From AWTP1-13 sp039808585 (GTDB lineage: Bacteria > Pseudomonadota > Alphaproteobacteria > Rhizobiales > Hyphomicrobiaceae), in assembly GCA_039808585.1 (NCBI GenBank), contig JBDHTJ010000212.1:1-7347 (forward strand): 7,347 bases of DNA. Reading direction: 5' to 3'. Under the pieces are notes generated by a model. It ran no database searches and was not told where the DNA came from. It saw only the letters and a program-made list of their open reading frames with translations. The position numbers were made by a program, and so were the translations under genes. This document shows positions 5,756-7,347 of the stretch, one piece after another. Each line of letters starts with the position of its first letter. Position 1 is the first letter of the stretch.

Positions 5756-6608
5756 CGCCTTCCCGCAGCAACGGCTGCCCCATCTGCACCAGCTTTCCCT
5801 CGGCAATCCCGTTTGCCAGAACCCAGCCGGGCTGCGCCAGGACGACAATGGTCGAGCCGTGCTCGAACCAGCCCATTTCCTGGCCCTTCTGCAGTCGCGC
5901 CTCAGTCTTGTAGGTGACGGGGTCGGCGGTCCGCGGCAGTTCCTGGAACGACAGCTTGAGGCCAGCCACGAGGATCGCGGCCACCGGCACCAGCGCCACC
6001 CTCGCGCCGTTCGCAAGTTCCAGATCGAGAACAGCCCGCTCGTTGCGGCAGTAGAGCCGCTCGACGCGCTTCAAGGCGGCCGGATTGACGTTCCAGACAT
6101 CGCCTGGAATGTAGTGAACGCTGCGCACCTTGCAATCGAATGGCGCGTGGAAGCGGTGATACATCGCGCTGGTCAGGCGCAAGGTGACATAGGTGCCATC
6201 GCGGAAGTCCTTGGGCAGGTCCTGCGAGGCCGTCAGTTCTTCCAGGCTATAGGCCGAGCCCTTGACCTGAAGCAGCTTGTCCCCCTCGATCCGCCCGGCG
6301 CTGACGACGATGCCGTCGCAGGGGCTGGTAAGCGTCTGACTGTCACGATCGATCACGCGCGCGCCCTCGCGCAATTCCCGCGTGAAACATGCGTGCAGGC
6401 TCTTGAAATCGGTGGTCTTCGCGTCGCTCAGGTCGAGATCGGTGAAAAGTTTCCACAGCCCAACGGAGAGCGAACGCACTACCGGATTCTCCGACTTGCT
6501 GACCGAGCCCACGATGCGGGTCGCCAGCCTGCGCGGAATGCGGTTCGTGAGAAAGAAGTTGAGGCCTTCGTGCTCGGCAGCCCGTCCGAGAAGCGTTCTG
6601 ATTGTCAT
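5751..6608 (-). CDS. psd: Phosphatidylserine decarboxylase proenzyme
   Basis: A 285-residue enzyme that decarboxylates phosphatidylserine to phosphatidylethanolamine at the inner face of the cytoplasmic membrane. It fits the pyruvoyl-dependent PSD family: TNRIPRRLATR (21-31), SPCDGIV (Asp98), MYHRFHAP (149-156, with His154 at the position of the E. coli catalytic histidine) and the self-cleavage motif EHGSTIVV, where Gly251-Ser252 replaces the usual Leu-Gly-Ser-Thr context with His-Gly-Ser-Thr. Cleavage would yield a 251-residue beta chain and a 34-residue alpha chain with an N-terminal pyruvoyl group. The start at 6608 gives the expected family N-terminus, although no clear Shine-Dalgarno precedes it. 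No phosphatidylserine synthase gene is adjacent. It is convergent with phoB and divergent from the aminotransferase gene, with only 34 bp between the two starts. Confidence 0.93.
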   Translation of the reverse strand: MTIRTLLGRAAEHEGLNFFLTNRIPRRLATRIVGSVSKSENPVVRSLSVGLWKLFTDLDLSDAKTTDFKSLHACFTRELREGARVIDRDSQTLTSPCDGIVVSAGRIEGDKLLQVKGSAYSLEELTASQDLPKDFRDGTYVTLRLTSAMYHRFHAPFDCKVRSVHYIPGDVWNVNPAALKRVERLYCRNERAVLDLELANGARVALVPVAAILVAGLKLSFQELPRTADPVTYKTEARLQKGQEMGWFEHGSTIVVLAQPGWVLANGIAEGKLVQMGQPLLREGA

Positions 6609-6642
6609 GAGAAGTTTTTATTCGCCGCGTAAATGTGACTGT
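6609..6642. promoter_or_regulatory. Very short divergent intergenic region (psd / aminotransferase)
   Basis: Only 34 bp separate the two divergent start codons, and neither has a recognisable Shine-Dalgarno in it. The region is AT-richer than its surroundings (TTTTTATT at 6615-6622). Any full promoter for either gene must reach into the opposite coding region, so the two are likely to be co-regulated or mutually interfering. No specific promoter elements could be assigned. Confidence 0.35.
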
Positions 6643-7347
6643 ATGGATTCGCCCTATCTGACACTGGCGCTCACCGCGATGGGCCTCACCGCCACCGCGA
6701 CTGGGCTCGCAAAGCTGAGAAGTCGCCTGGCGCTTTCGCGGGCGAAGCATCGCTCCCTCACCGGGCACGCACGCATGTCCAGGCGTGTGGCCCGCCTCGT
6801 CCCCTTCTATGAGTATGGTGAGGCCCGATTCTATCAGGTTGATGACGCCCCGGCGGACGTAACCGCGAAACGCCGGGAAGGCTTCGCGCGTCTCGCCGCA
6901 GTCTACGCGGCCCGATATCCGAAGACGCGGGCGCTGACGGCGCAAGTGCGCGACGGCATATCCGACCTGCAGTTCACCGACACCTATAGGGTCCCCTTCC
7001 AATTCAGCCGTGTCGTGCGCAGTCAATTGGGCACCGGCTCGTTCGTGGCCAGCACGCGTGGCGTCAAGGTCACGGACCTCGACGGCAACGAGGCCTACGA
7101 TCTCACGGGCTCTTACGGCGTCAACGTTTTCGGCAACGACTTCTACAAGGATTGCATGGAGGAGGGCTGTCGCAAGGCACGGGACCTCGGCCCTGTGCTC
7201 GGCGCCTACCATCCATCCGTTGCCTACAATGTGCAGCGCCTGCGCGAGATTTCCGGGCTCGACGAGGTCTCGTTCCACATGTCGGGAACCGAGGCCGTGA
7301 TGCAGGCCGTCCGCCTCGCCCGCTACCACACCCGCCGCAGATACCTC
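6643..7347 (+). CDS. Class III PLP-dependent aminotransferase, GSA-aminomutase-like (3' end outside window)
   Basis: The frame is open from the ATG at 6643 to the window edge, giving 235 residues and no stop. Residues 110-235 match the N-terminal half of class III aminotransferases, with DLDGNEAYDLTGSYGVNVFG (145-164) and SGTEAVMQAVRLAR (214-227). The latter is the PLP-phosphate-binding motif shared with glutamate-1-semialdehyde aminomutase (HemL). The Schiff-base lysine would lie beyond the edge. Unlike HemL, it has about 110 extra N-terminal residues: a hydrophobic stretch (3-24) and a basic helical region, which suggests membrane association. A role in tetrapyrrole synthesis is therefore unlikely; amination of a lipid or lipid-linked substrate is a guess based on its divergent psd neighbour. 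The start is supported by the sequence running directly into the hydrophobic segment but lacks a clear ribosome site; ATGs at 6679 and 6775 are alternatives. Confidence 0.85.
   Translation, partial: MDSPYLTLALTAMGLTATATGLAKLRSRLALSRAKHRSLTGHARMSRRVARLVPFYEYGEARFYQVDDAPADVTAKRREGFARLAAVYAARYPKTRALTAQVRDGISDLQFTDTYRVPFQFSRVVRSQLGTGSFVASTRGVKVTDLDGNEAYDLTGSYGVNVFGNDFYKDCMEEGCRKARDLGPVLGAYHPSVAYNVQRLREISGLDEVSFHMSGTEAVMQAVRLARYHTRRRYL

Noticed and set aside
5859..6632. 257-codon open frame on the plus strand opposite psd
   Set aside because: Antisense to phosphatidylserine decarboxylase, which has all catalytic motifs. It would also occupy the divergent promoter region.
6343..7329. 328-codon open frame on the minus strand across psd and the aminotransferase
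   Set aside because: It runs in another frame of psd and antisense to the aminotransferase, whose PLP motif is clear. It is a high-GC shadow frame.

Overview
The window is high-GC, gene-dense DNA with no tRNA, rRNA, insertion sequence or CRISPR array. Gene content (RTX protein, Gram-negative-type PhoB, proteobacterial phosphatidylserine decarboxylase, ceramide/hopanoid-type glucosyltransferase) points to a Pseudomonadota chromosome, most likely an alphaproteobacterium. That assignment is inference from gene families, not from a marker gene.

Layout. (1) Bases 1-1443 (+) are the C-terminal 480 residues of a secreted RTX calcium-binding repeat protein whose start lies off the left edge. (2) Bases 1547-3656 (+) form a tight three-gene partner-switching operon: a STAS anti-anti-sigma-type protein, a HATPase anti-sigma-type kinase and a PP2C phosphatase carrying an N-terminal cyclic-nucleotide-binding-like domain. 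The gene junctions overlap (TGATG, TTGA). (3) Bases 3667-4803 (-) encode a membrane GT2/GT21 glucosyltransferase of the ceramide glucosyltransferase/HpnI type. (4) Bases 5052-5735 (+), divergent from it, encode a PhoB-like response regulator with no phoR, pst or phoU beside it. (5) Bases 5751-6608 (-) encode phosphatidylserine decarboxylase, convergent with phoB and separated from it by 15 bp covered by a hairpin that contains both stop codons. (6) Bases 6643-7347 (+), divergent from psd, hold the first 235 codons of a class III PLP aminotransferase resembling glutamate-1-semialdehyde aminomutase, with an N-terminal hydrophobic segment.

How the parts may fit. Genes 3-6 read as a membrane-lipid neighbourhood: a glycolipid-forming enzyme, the last enzyme of phosphatidylethanolamine synthesis, an aminotransferase of unknown substrate, and a regulator of the phosphate-starvation family. 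Two sequences resembling the 18-bp Pho box were found by eye, one before the partner-switching operon (1483-1500) and one before the glucosyltransferase (4844-4861, minus strand). If real, they would place a phospho-signalling switch and a glycolipid enzyme under the same phosphate-responsive regulator, which is the most interesting testable idea here. The partner switch has no sigma factor in view, so its final target is unknown.
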